DNA of 64,000 bases from Orthonyx spaldingii (lineage: Eukaryota > Chordata > Aves > Passeriformes > Orthonychidae): NCBI GenBank assembly GCA_013397795.1, contig VZTJ01000538.1, positions 260,807 through 324,806 on the forward strand, given 5' to 3'. Made by a program: the position numbers and the translations under genes. Below the pieces are notes generated by a model. It saw only the letters and a list, made by a program, of their open reading frames with translations, was not told the origin of the DNA and did no database searches. Shown here piece after piece: positions 27,801 through 40,300 of the stretch (its first letter is position 1; each line of letters starts with the position of its first letter).

Positions 27801-29235
27801 AATTACTTATCAGAAATTCCCAGCCAGATTTATCAGTTCCACGATCAGTCCCCACAGAACTTACTGGAGGGGAATCAATCTATTGTGCACCTATTTCTTT
27901 TGTTTTTCTCTGCCATCTGGATAGGACCTAAGAACTAGAGTGCATCTCCCCTCCAGCTTTTTTTACACCCCATCCCACAAGCAACTTCCGGTTTGTTACA
28001 TACTCCTCTTTCACTGTTATAACATTAAGCTGTATCACTCTTGTGATCAACTCCTTTCAAATATATGCCCAGTTCCGGAAAATTCCAATACCTGTGCCCA
28101 TTAACTCCTTATGTATTAATGCTTCACATACATTAAAAAAAACCCCTATGCCTAAGTCATTCAAAGACTGTTTTGTTATGCTGTTTTTGTTACGCCATCT
28201 ACTTGGAAATAACATTATCCATAAATCTAGAGACAGCATGAGAAACATTTTCCTCTTACGGGAAAATGACTAGGTGTGTGCTAATAGTGAGCCCCAACAT
28301 ACCCAAGATGACTTCACTGTGCAGTAAAAGTGACACCTGAATATTGAATCTAACACCATCATAACTCCTTAGACTTTCTAGGCTCAACCTGCAAACCCAG
28401 ACCACACGGGCTTAGCAGCTACGTGCTGACAGACTCGCAATAAGCAAGGGGCATCAGCCTCACCATTCAATTGCTGCACTGATTAGAAATGGGAGAATCC
28501 TATGCCATTTTAAGAAAGATATCAAAGCCAATAGGCACAGCAAGGACTGAAGCAGATTCACACTTCACAGCCCAAATTTCCATCCTGTTTGTTAATAGTT
28601 CAAGGAATAGAAACTCCATCCCTGCTTGCTCCTCAGTTTTCATCTCACATTATTTAATCTAAATTTTAAGTTTTTAACAGTCTTGCATCAAGTTCCAAAC
28701 ATAAGTAGTTGCTGGATCCTCTGGCTATGGGGTTCATGGACAATACTTCTATGGAAATTAGTGAGATAAAATGAACATGGTTTATCAGTCAGGACTCCCC
28801 AGATTTAAACATATTTTTAAAAATATAAACACCTATCATTCTCACAGAAGAGAGAATTCATCAGAGGGCATTTCACTAAGCAAACAGTGTATGAAAAGAG
28901 ACACTCTGCTGTACACAAAAAGCTATACAAATATACTTTGAAACAGCAGAAAACATTAATTCTTTACACAGAAATTCTGAGTTTATCCCCTCGCAAATAC
29001 CTAGAATGACATTCTTGCTTGAAAACTGACAGTACGCAATAGCCAGCCTCCTGTTAAAACTCTTATCATACATACTGTGCTCAAACCACATAATGAAGAA
29101 TATGACACTTTCTTCTATATGGACACTCAACTTCCTGTGTCCCAGATGGCTTTTAAGCAGTAAATTTATGACCCTTTATTACTCTACCTACTAGGTAATC
29201 TGGCACTTCAGACCTTAGGATATTTTTTGTTTCAG

Positions 29236-29404
29236 GAGTATCCACCAAACTATATCCATGTTGCCATTGTGCTGCCAGATGACGATGTCATTCTCTTTGA
29301 CTTTACTGGAACTGCAGTTAGAATATGCAAAACTTACTCTGGGCCTGAGAATCTTTTGCTTGCATTTATTTTATTCATTCTTTTTCTACCAGGCAAGACA
29401 ACAG
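29236..29404 (+). other. weak candidate exon, unidentified
   Basis: A TTTTTTGTTTCAG acceptor ends at 29235. One frame stays open and begins EYPPNYIHVAIVLPDDD. A possible donor ACAG/GTAACA lies at 29404/29405. A second acceptor-like pyrimidine tract ending CTACCAG sits inside, at about 29380-29392, which makes the exon structure ambiguous. The second half of the peptide is a run of hydrophobic Leu/Phe/Ile typical of T-rich non-coding DNA. I recognise no family. Chance is the more likely explanation. Confidence 0.15.
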
Positions 29405-31579
29405 GTAACAATTACAGCTGTATCACCTAAAGGTAAGGAGCACTTTAGTATCAGTAGCAAACCAACATTTAAATTATTTCAAGAGTTATAATATTTTAAT
29501 AATGTTAAAATGGGTATTATATAACTATTTGCATTACATAATTTAAAAGTTATTATTTATATAATAAAATGTAAAATGTGAAGTATATCACATAATAAAA
29601 TGTGCAGTTACTCAAATTCATAAACTCTATCATTTTGATACATACATACACATAATTATGAATGCATATCCACATTACAAATAACTAAAATGGCTATTTT
29701 TTCTCACCTTATAATTACTACTACTGAAAATTAAGAGAACTGCAAATGAGAGACAAGCATCTGAATCCAGATTAAAAAATCCTTCTCTGTATGATGTCTC
29801 TACCTAGTGAAGGTCTTGCCACTTATGCAACCAAATCTCAGGTTTAATTTAAGGCACTGTTAGTTAAGATTGAACACAATATCCTATGACTGGAAATGAA
29901 TGGCAACACTGGTTATGCCCTAATTGTATCTTAGGCCTCATTTGGCAATGATACCTTTTAAATAACAAATCTTGCATACACGATACCAGCCACACCAGCC
30001 TTGTTCTAGTGATAAAAGTTGCCAGCAATAAGAAACCTTTATCACAGTTATTTTTCTGCTTATCAAATATAAAACCAGTAAGAGACATCATAATGTCATC
30101 TGTCCATTATTTTCCTCAACAACAGGCAGCTTTGGGAACTCTCCAATTTTAAAGCAGTCCACTTTGCAATATTCCTTTAAAATAATGGGACTGGGCAATA
30201 CACAACTTTAAGCAGTGATAAAATAAAATAAACTTGCAAGAAGGAGCATCAGTACTCTGGAAGAACAGCTGCTTCAAGTGGCATTTAAGGCTCCTATAAA
30301 ATTTATTGCAAGAACCCAGCACTTTGAGAAAATTAAAAATGTAAGAAATAGATGGTTATAAAAATCATTTTAGCAATAATTTGTAATCAACTCATGAAAT
30401 TCATAATTTAAACTCTCACACTGCAAATTGCATGGCTCAGTTTTACACAGCTAGAAGAGAATGATGAGATCTTATACTGTATTAACCATTATTAGCAAGA
30501 AGTCCATAAAAATTTCATATTAAATGAGTTAACATTATTTCAGATTTGTAAAGATTTATGAGCTACCAAACATACTCAGCTTCAGGAAATTTTAAGATAA
30601 ATGTACCTTGTTTATATAAAATATACATAAAAATTATAAATACAAATGGAAGCACTTAAAATGGTACATCCTACTGATTTATATATGATCTTGTTTACAT
30701 TATTCAGAAAGAGTTAGGCTCCCAAGTTGAATTTAAAAATCAAGATTTAGTTCTGTAAGGATGTGGAGAAATCACCTGTGAATAAGGGAATATACATTAC
30801 TTCCATTTAACCATGGGTAGCTTTTTTAAAATGTAACTTTCTTGTGCTCCTAAGCAATACCTTGTTGCAACAACTACTTTCAATTCCAGTTTCAGAACAC
30901 ATTAGAAAACAGTATTTTTCCATTGAATGTACATACAGATATATGTGTATACAGAAGAGGGTGATTCATAAAAACTTTTTTTAAAACTTTGCCAGAGTTG
31001 TGTTTTTCCTATAGCTGATAATATACAAGAAGCATTACGAATACTTTTAAAGCCTATATTAAAAAGGACTGTAAAGATTCCTACCTTATACACTAATCTG
31101 TCCCTAGTATTTCAAAGCTGATGTTCTTGGCACTTCATTTTAGGAAGATGGCTGATATGCATATGTATCAATTTACAACAAAAACGCTAAAGTCCGTCAA
31201 TGTTACCTAGTTATAAAAATGACTGATCTAAGAAATGACAAAACCCACTCTATTCTATGTCAGGAAAAGAGGAAATTTTCTTAAGAATAAATCTTGTTTT
31301 AAGACATATAGTGTCTATTTGAAGAGAGGATTTTAACTGCAGTAGCATTCACTAATAATTATATATGCTTTTTTCCACACCATTTTTCCAATAAAATGAA
31401 TTAAATAAATTTATTAATAAATAATTCAACATAATTTCCATTAACTGAATTCATGAATTAATTAAACAATGGTTTAAAATGCTGGAGCAATGATTTCCAA
31501 AGTTTTCTCTGGAATGTTGTAAGATCGTGATGGTACCTTCTTGTCAGAAATCTGTCTTTTGCACTTTATATTTCCACAG

Positions 31580-31672
31580 CACGGTCATGAAACAAACGTC
31601 TGTGAGGGTTTGAAATACACCTACACCGAAGGTCACTACCTACAGAGTGAACAGCTGTGCACATCCATCTGG
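31580..31672 (+). other. candidate internal exon, 31 codons, unidentified
   Basis: A pyrimidine-rich acceptor ending TTTCCACAG lies immediately before 31580. A donor-like GTAAAC starts at 31673. The 93-base interval is an exact multiple of three and is open in one frame only. The peptide contains NVCEGLKYTYTEGHY and ends LCTSIW; the other two frames have stops. It holds several CpGs in a CpG-poor neighbourhood. No neighbouring exon on the + strand could be joined with confidence and no protein family was recognised. It may be a true exon, a conserved non-coding element or chance. Confidence 0.25.
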
Positions 31673-32948
31673 GTAAACCCCGGTTGTTTGGCATGAAGAC
31701 ACATTACATCATCAGCAACATTAGACAGATACCGGAAACTTTATGAAAATTTAACTTTCTATTTCTAAAATTTTATTAGATAACAGTGGTGTGCATGAGG
31801 TTTCTCTTTAAATTATATTCAAGCGAGTAATACCTCTGAAATAGATTTTCATTTGTCTAGACAAAATGCCTTATGTCACAAATTACTTTGTCTGATTAGA
31901 TCAGATTATTCTATGGTACTTTGGAATCAAAATATCTTCACCAGATTTTGCACAATCACTTTATTTTTCTTTTAAAGTGTGCACATATCAGGGAATGGTA
32001 GATACTTTTTTGAGAAAAAAACATCCCAACACTTATGTTATATATTTGATATGCAAATCCTCCCATACATAACTTCATTGTTTTGTGTATCTCCATTAAC
32101 TTCAATTAACAAGGAATTGTAATGGCCACTTTAGAGTAGTTGGATACATAATTTCAGTGTTGGTAGGGTAACTTTGTTATGATACAAAGACTGGAACTCC
32201 ATTCATGGAAAACATCCATCCCACTCAGTGGTGCTCAGCAAGTGTTTCCACTATCACAGACCTTCTGTACTGGTGTTCTTGCTCTCCAACCACCTTGGAA
32301 ACCATACACAGTATATAAATCCTGCTATAAAATGACAGGTTTACAGTCATGATGCCTCATGCAATTGTTTGGTGTTGTGCCTGAAATAATGCTCTCTGTC
32401 CTTAAGATCTGTGATCACAGTTTTTCATCTGGGGAAGACTTTGGTCTTTGCTGTTCCCACTCAGGTGAGGTTTACACAGAGTTAGAGCCAAATGAACTGG
32501 TGGCTCCAAACAACACCATAAACAAGCACAGTAGATGCAATTTCAAACCCAGAACCAGTTTCTGTTACATATCACTACTAATCTCCAATCATAATTACTG
32601 ATGTCATTTATATTTAGTTACCTGGGCAGTATCAACTCAAGTATCTGACATTTTAGGTGGGTTGCTGAGGGAAATAATTCTTATCCTGATCAAGTAGGAC
32701 ATTGCTTTGAACTTGTTCAAGTTGTAACACTTCTGTGCTACAGATTTGCCCTGATCACCAGGTTAAAATGAAAACACTGGAGAAAGATTCGGCAATTTAC
32801 AAACAATACATAGAAGTTTTTGTTTTCTTTGCAATACACAGCAAATACAATTTTGGATCCCTCTCAGTTGCAGCAATGGTGCATTGCTCATGTCCAGACC
32901 AGCGCTCTGAAAGGAGCCTCTTTCAGAACCTGAATAGTAGATAAGTTC

Positions 32949-32976
32949 TTTTTTTCTCCTTTTTTTTTTTTTTTTT
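32949..32976. repeat. T-rich homopolymer tract
   Basis: Runs of T, interrupted by a short C/T patch, end in an uninterrupted 17-T run. No retrocopy body could be recognised next to it. Confidence 0.85.
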
Positions 32977-34151
32977 AACTTAAAACATCTCATGCCTCAT
33001 TTTATCAAAATTCACACACTGTCTCAATTTTTGAAATCACTGGGCTTAGAGGTAAGTAGGCTTTGAAATGCCTCATCAGATATGAATCTCAAAGAGCTCC
33101 TGCTGCCAAATGGCACATACATGGACCAGCTGGATGCTAGTGGATGTCATTGGGTTTTCTTCAAGTGACAAAAGTATGCCCATCTAGAGAACCTTATTAT
33201 GAAGGAAAAACCTACTGTCACAGGCCAAGTCTCTGCAGCTACTAATATTTAGAAAAGTCAAAGATCTAGCATTCCTAATTATGATGACAAATACAAACTT
33301 TGAAACACCACATCTGACAAAACTTCTTCAGGTGTTCCTTGCTGCTTTTACCAGTTCCTCTAGCTACAGCTTTTAGCTTCTATTTTTAAAGTCCCCTTTC
33401 AAATTATTCAGGAAAGAGCAGAGACTTCCATTACAATTTGCTTTAAGACAAATTGCTGATGACTAGAAGATAAGCAGTGTGTCACACTTGTTAGACCTTA
33501 ATGCACAGAAAACATACTTTTTCAAATTTTAAATGCAGTATTTAATTAACAAATTTAGATAAGCCCAAAATGTGGAATGTACTTCAATAATGCTAGAGAT
33601 CACTGTACTGATAGTGTTGCATTAGCATGCATAGTTAATGTATTCACAGCATGCAAATCTCTTATATTCTTTTGGGATAAAGATTATGGTTTGCAGAGAT
33701 TTCATTTTTCCTTCTCTCTCCCAACACAAAGGTTGTATTTTTAACTTTTACTGGAAGCACTATGCAATTGCATCTTTACTGATTTTCTCTAATGTTAGCC
33801 ACTACAAATAAGGAATCCAATTCTTATTGGGATTCCCATCCAAATCTCTCTCAGTGGCCCTCAAGTCAAGCTAGAAGTTTTAAGACATTTTCAACAATGA
33901 GCAGGTCAAATTCATGGATTAGAGTTTCAGAATTATATTCCTTTGCTATAATCATGTAGGCTAGGCGCTGTCTGGCTTGGGGTTCCTTTCTTTCTTTGTT
34001 TTTGCAATCTGTGCAACAATGTAGTTTCATATTCTCACAGAACTGCAACAGTATCTGTACACAAAAAAAACCCCACATGCTTCTGTGTCTGCCTATGAAC
34101 GAAGAACAGAAAGCACAGCCCATGACAAACTGAAAAATACACTTTTACTTT

Positions 34152-34182
34152 AAAAAAAAAAAAAAGAAAGAAAGAAAAAAAG
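34152..34182. repeat. poly-A / (GAAA)n tract
   Basis: A run of about 13 A followed by GAAA units and a further A-run. It is a purine-rich low-complexity element. Confidence 0.85.
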
Positions 34183-34232
34183 GAAATTAAGTAACTTTAC
34201 TTACTGAACAGGCTTCAGTAAAATATTCCATT

Positions 34233-34250
34233 GGGGGTGGGAGGGGAGGG
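34233..34250 (+). other. intramolecular G-quadruplex motif
   Basis: Four G-runs of 5, 3, 4 and 3 bases are separated by single-base loops T, A and A. This satisfies the usual G3+N1-7 rule with the shortest possible loops, which are known to favour stable parallel quadruplexes. It stands alone in A+T-rich DNA. No promoter or gene start is visible next to it, so a regulatory role is not shown. Confidence 0.7.
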
Positions 34251-34773
34251 TGGTGAAGAGGAAAATCACACAATAAAAACACCTAAATATTATGTGCTAA
34301 TTTTCCAATACTTGTATCTTTGATAAGTTTCTTTACATGAAACTGCCCTTCCTACACTCTGAAAGAAGTGAGATGACCATGAAAAGATCAAGGAAAAAAA
34401 GAGAGAATGCTATCAATTGCACAAAACTGCAGGGATGATACTAAAAATAAAACTGTTGAGGCATCCCAGTTGATGTCTTCATAAAACCAATAATTAAACC
34501 CTTACTCACTGTCCTTGAAAGTAGCGAATGCAGTCCCAATTAAAAGTTCTACATCTGTGGCAATGGTAAGTTAACAATTCTTTTTGCCATTCTCTCTCCT
34601 TCAGAGCTCATTAATGCACTGCTGTTACTCCCTCTCCTGCGGATCATTTTTATTATCACAGCATCCAAACTAACTGCCTTATCTGCAGAGTTGGGGGGGG
34701 TTTTCTTCTATTTCTGAGTATTTTTTAAATAGTTTACAGTTGACAAGATTTTACTGTGAGTTGCTTGACTCAC

Positions 34774-35068
34774 TTGTGTCTGCATAGAACATACTTCCTC
34801 ATTGGAGTTTCTGTGTAATCCAGATTACCAAGAACAAATGCAATAATCTGCCTGTTTCTTCCTTTCCTCTGTTGACTATCAAACCTAATCATTCTTAGGA
34901 TATAATAAATCACTCTAAAAGCTCCAGGAACTATATTGTTTAGCCACTGAATATAACTATAAAAATGATGAAACTGCATTAAAAGCTCTTCACGGAGGCA
35001 TACAAAATTTTGTGCTTCTGCTGGACCTTCTATCTGAGTGTTTCCACTTGTAAATTGACTTTGATTTT
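34774..35068 (-). other. candidate internal coding exon, unidentified
   Basis: On the - strand an acceptor with a T-rich tract ending CTTTCATAG precedes 35068. A consensus donor GTGAGT starts at 34773. The 295-base interval is open throughout in one frame (about 98 codons). Peptide landmarks are GPAEAQNFVCLREELL, YIQWLNNIVPGAFRVIYYI and NRQIIAFVLGNLDYTETP. The mixed composition looks more protein-like than other open frames here. The frame also stays open 26 codons upstream of the acceptor. One split base would come from the preceding exon and two would go to the next. I could not identify the family. Putative partner exons downstream were not convincing in phase or splice sites. Two or three open frames of this length are expected by chance in the window, so this stays tentative. 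Confidence 0.3.
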
Positions 35069-37314
35069 CTATGAAAGAAAAAACCCACTTTATTTTTATA
35101 GATGTAGTCCTCTTTCCAGCCTGTAAACTGTGTATTTCACTGACCATTTTTATGTCGCTACTTTGTTTACTGAGTCTTCCACATACAGCATCTTATACCT
35201 CACAGCATCTCTGGCTAATGTTGATTGTATCTGCTTTCAGTGTAGGAGAACTCACACAAAATATTCCCATGCTTCAAACAGGTTGGTTCTAAATCCAACA
35301 ACTCTCCTGTTTGTCTCTTTGGAAAGGAGCAATCAGCATCACTTATGTCACTTATTGGAAAAAAGAGCATTTCTATAATGGTATTCACGCTAGGGATTTG
35401 CTACAGTGATAGGGTTTACAGTGATAGATTTTTTAATATGGTATATCAAAAATGGTATGGCAACAGCACATGAATCTCTAAAGAAGCTGCTACTGCAAGA
35501 CCAAACATTGAAGAATTCCTCCTCCTAAGAGGGTTCACCATAACCTGCTCAGTGTCTCCTTAAGCAGTTTCTGAAGTTTTAAACTACAATGCTTTTTTCA
35601 TTACATAAACTGCATCAATAAACATTTTTGTTCGTGAACAGGATGTTAAACATCAATTATTGTAAACATTCATTTGGATATTTTTTCCACTAGAGTCTTT
35701 GCATTTTCTTTCAGCTTTGTGGAATGTAGCAGCAATTTTCCCTGAACTCAGCTATTGTGATAAATTATTGAAGATTCAAAGAGACAAGTTTCTCAACACG
35801 TTAGAAATAATCCTGAAGTCAGTAAAATTACAGCACTTTATACCACTTAAAAACTTAAAATCTCATACAGGTGTTTTAAGTGTTTGTCTGCAATTTTGTA
35901 TCTCTCTGGATTTTTTTTAATTGAAAGTGAATCATGTAAACTCTTAGGGTTATCATAAACTTTTATAATGATGGAACTTGCAATTCTGCAACCAAACTAC
36001 AACTAGTGGATTATTGCAGAATATAAAAAAAATAAGAATTCAAGATCAGATCGTTTTATAGCATGCTTCCCATTAGCACTTTTCTCTCTCATTTCTCTCT
36101 CTTTGCTAAAATAAAATGTACTTAGAAATAAAACAATTACTAGATTTATATACACCAACATTACTATCACAGACATCTTATACATTAAATGTGTCTATCT
36201 TTTGAGATTCAGTTCCATAACAGCTAGAATCATCCCTGTCTCATTCCTCCCCTGTGGCAATAAGTATTATGAACTCTTTTGATTGGGATGTTATGATCAC
36301 AGCTGAACATAATCACACCTAGTATATAAACACAAAATCTACCATGGTTTTCTCCAGAAAGATAAATGGAGAAAAAGGAAGGAGAAATGGGACCAAAAAG
36401 GGAATGAAATGCTGCAGTTACTTCTCAATATAAACTGGCAAATGCTGGAAGTACCACTCTGAGATTTCAGATACACTATTAGAATCTAACAAAACAATAA
36501 ATTTTCAACAATTAGAAAGAATGCCAATAAGAAAAGCGGGATTTTGATTGCATAACAAATGTAATTGTAAGCTTGGGTCTTGAAAATACACAATTCTGCT
36601 CTTTCACACAGGCAAACATTTTCTCTATGTTATTACTTGTAGTTAGTTTCCCAGTAAGATGTGTCCCTGAATGCACATTCATATACTTCTGTATTTTCCT
36701 ACAAAAGTGACTCTTATTTCCTGCCTGTTCCAGTTCTCCTCTGCTTTACAAAATGTCAAATTGTTTTAACATACACTGTCTGCAGCACTTTTCTGAGCTG
36801 GATGGAAGTAGATGAAAAAAAAGCTCATCCAGACAGGCACTGCTATCAGCTGAGAGACAGCAGACATTTTCCTTGGGCTCTGCTGTGCTGGTAGTTTCCA
36901 ACTCCATGCTGAACACCAGCTGTTGGTTTTGAGAACAATTCTCTCTGCTTCAATGTAAAATCAAACAGATTACATCACAGATTTTTCCAAGGTGTATCTA
37001 CCTCGTTGCGTATTTTCACATTTGGCCACAGTCTCTGGTAGTAGAACTAAGTGGCTTCTCCGGCCAGGGTGGCTCACATGCACACTGCTCCCAGAAAGAC
37101 CTTCCTGGCTGCTTCTTGGCTCCAGCTGGGAGCCTTCTATGGCCCAAGACATAATTTTGTGCTTTTCAATTCAATGTACTTGAAGCACTGTGAAAGCTGT
37201 GGTGCAACTTGCCAGTGCCTTTATAACACAGTGCTGAGGACTTTCATTGCATGCCATAAAGAGTACGCAGAGAAATTTTAGGACAAAAGATGTTCACTTG
37301 GATAAGACTGAAAG

Positions 37315-37389
37315 ACCAGAACATGAATTTGAGAGTACAGAAGCACAAACACCAGAACAAACTGAATTTCAGAGTACAGAAGAACAATT
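37315..37389. repeat. two-copy tandem duplication, unit about 36-39 bases
   Basis: The units 37315-37350 and 37351-37389 both begin ACCAGAACA and share AGAGTACAGAAG. They differ by a three-base indel and a few substitutions. It is a small local duplication, not an array. Confidence 0.75.
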
Positions 37390-40300
37390 TTATCCCACCT
37401 AACACCAATTTCCTAGTTTAAAAAATTATCCCACAACTTATCTCAACATTTATCAATTTTTATTCCCTCCAAATCACTACCATTATGCTGTTTCCTACTA
37501 AAATAAACATATTAATAATGCAGACCCTTTTCTTTTTTCATCTATCTTTACATTGAACAATCTTACATGCCTTCAATTTCCCTATCTTTAACCACATATG
37601 GAACAGCTCTAAGGAGCAACAAGATATTCACAGTATGTTTATTGTAAATTAAGCTCCTATTATATGCAAACGTTGTTGCAGATGTCCCTATAATTTAAGA
37701 ATAAGCTAAAAATGTTTTAGGAAAGATTGTGCACTATAGTTAACTTGAGCTGAGGTCAAGTAAAAATTACCAATGTGTGATATAATCAATTAAAGCTAAA
37801 TTATATGTGCTTTAATATACTTTGTAAAAATATTTTGTTCCTTAATTCTTAAATGTCTGTTTCTTCTATTACCTTCCCAAATTGATTTGGAAAAAACATA
37901 TCACAGAAACCTGCCTCTTGATTTTTGTTGGTTATGACAATAATTGTAACAGTGCAGTTAGTGTATTTAGTGTGTATTTTAAAACACTAAACAGAAACAA
38001 GTAAAACAACTCTGAGCGCAAAATTCCTTCACCTTCCTTTTGCTTCCTTCTTCCTTGTCCATGTCCTGTGATGAAGGTCCTGTAACCTCCTTTGTAGCAG
38101 AAAACTCAAAGGCACTGTGATTTTCCATTTTTTACACTCTTCTTCAGTTCCAGGCACCTTTAGCTTTTCACTGGTAATAAATGTTTTCCTTTTTAAGCAA
38201 GGATTCTTTCCTGCTACTGTCGTATCACCTTTCTCCTGAAATCTCCTGCCCCACCGTTACTTTTTCTCCCTTCCCACTGTCTCTTTTCTGTTTCTAATCC
38301 AACCTAACTGCACCAGAAAATGAGTTAAAGTAAATCACAGTAGACAACCAGGTTATTTTGTACATAAACATATAAATCACACACAGTCTTACAGAACGTA
38401 TGGAGCCTGGCTCCAAGCAGTTAATTCTTACTGGTTCTCAGATCTTTGGAGAAAGGCAGGGATAAAGGAATGGAGACACCCATTTGTGCCTCCAGCTACT
38501 TTCAACTAGATTAACTTTTAATATCTCCTATATTTTATTTTTGTAAGTACAGTGCTAAATCTAAGTCCACAAATATCTCTGTCTCTATGTCACGCACAAA
38601 ACAGGTAAATAAATCAGTCCCTTTCCTTTGCCTGGTTTGCTAGCAGCCCCTCTACTTAAATAGTTAAGACAAACTACAAGATTTGCCTTTTCTCTATAGT
38701 GCTTGCTACCCATAGTCTGCTTTTTCACATTGTGATATTAGCACTGCAAAGATATCACTAGGTACCTTGAGAAAACAATGCATATTCAGGTAATGTCCCT
38801 TCTATAATCTATCTTACATTGGACAGTAACATAGACATATTTCATGCATAAATCAATCACACAATACAATCACTTTAGACAGACATAGAAGAGGTTTTCT
38901 GTAACACTGACCTACAGCATGGAGAAAAAGAAAGGAGGGCACAAATCAAGATGAGTGCAGATTACTCATTAACTGAAGCAGAGAAAATCCAAAAGTCTGG
39001 CTACCTTTCAAGTCACATATATAAAAATCAGCAACATCAAACTTAGCTGCTGTGCTCTCAACAGTAAGTCACAGTTTTTAAAAGGAGGACTTACCTACTT
39101 TCTTTTTAGTAGAAAATATATTTTTCTAATAGCAAAACCAGGAAAAATCAGTTATTAGTCAACCCAGCTTTTCAGTATGAAGCTCTTGCTTTACAAAGTT
39201 TGCCACACATCTGTATTTGTACCTCTACTACTTTAATTGGATCACTCAGAAAAAAAGGCACCGAATGGGCACTGTTCAAGTTCTGTTAAGCATCTTTTCA
39301 ATGTATTTATTATGTCATCTACATACAAAGAAGAATTTTATGAGAATTCAAAGGTGAAGGGCATGGGGAGAATAAGAAACACCTTTTGAAAATCAGTAAC
39401 TTCCAAGACTTTCAGAGTGCAGAAGATTAAGGTTTTTCTTGCTGGCCAGGTCAGGGAAGTGTTTTCCTTCTTCACTGTGACAGAGTGCATAGCCCTGCTA
39501 ATAGAGGCAAGTCAGTATAAAATAAACACCTCTTGCTCCAATCTTATCATTGTTCTGTTCCCTGACTTCTGTATAGCAAAGACCAAAGATGACACAACTT
39601 CCTGCTCTGAAGTCAGTCCCGTTATTGACTGCACTAACAGCAGGAGTAGACAGAAGTAAATTTCCTCAAGAAGGAAAATTCACTCTGAGCTTTTATTTCC
39701 CACTTACAGTGATCTGGAGCAGACAACACCAAGGCACACGTCACCTTATGTGTGCCAGGTACTCAGTCCTTCAGCCTGAGAAATCAGGAAATGAAGCTAC
39801 TACACCTGAGCTTTACCAACATAATAATAATAATTGCCTTCCTGCAATTGATAATCTTGCCTTCTCACTACCATTCTTTTTCTTGCGGATAAGACATTTG
39901 TCTAACAAGACCGTATAAGTCACACCTAAGAACCTGTATTTTGGGCTAAATTAGGGGGAAAAACTGCCATGTAAATTTTTCCAAATTAGTCTATTTATTT
40001 CAGTATCTTTGAGGACACTTTATCAAGGCACTAAGGCTACCACAGATGAATACAAACAACAGGAGTAACCCATCAAGAAGAAAATGCTCCTGAAAATACC
40101 ACTGGGTGCTAGACATGTCTTCTTGCTACCAATACTTTGTACAGCCATAGCTGGCACTTGAGACCAAGTCACAGTAATGCCAAATCACTTTGTCATACAA
40201 AGGATTACACTTTTTGCCAAAATTGACACCGCTTGCTCAGACTCTGATTTGAGAAAAATGGTGGGGAAACTAACTTTTGTAAACTGTGAAAGACACTTCT

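Noticed and set aside
33869..34062. Possible terminal exon on the - strand ending in a stop after 'VENVLKLLA'
   Set aside because: The open frame follows a T-rich CAG acceptor, but its phase does not fit the outgoing phase of the upstream candidates without choosing a poorer acceptor.
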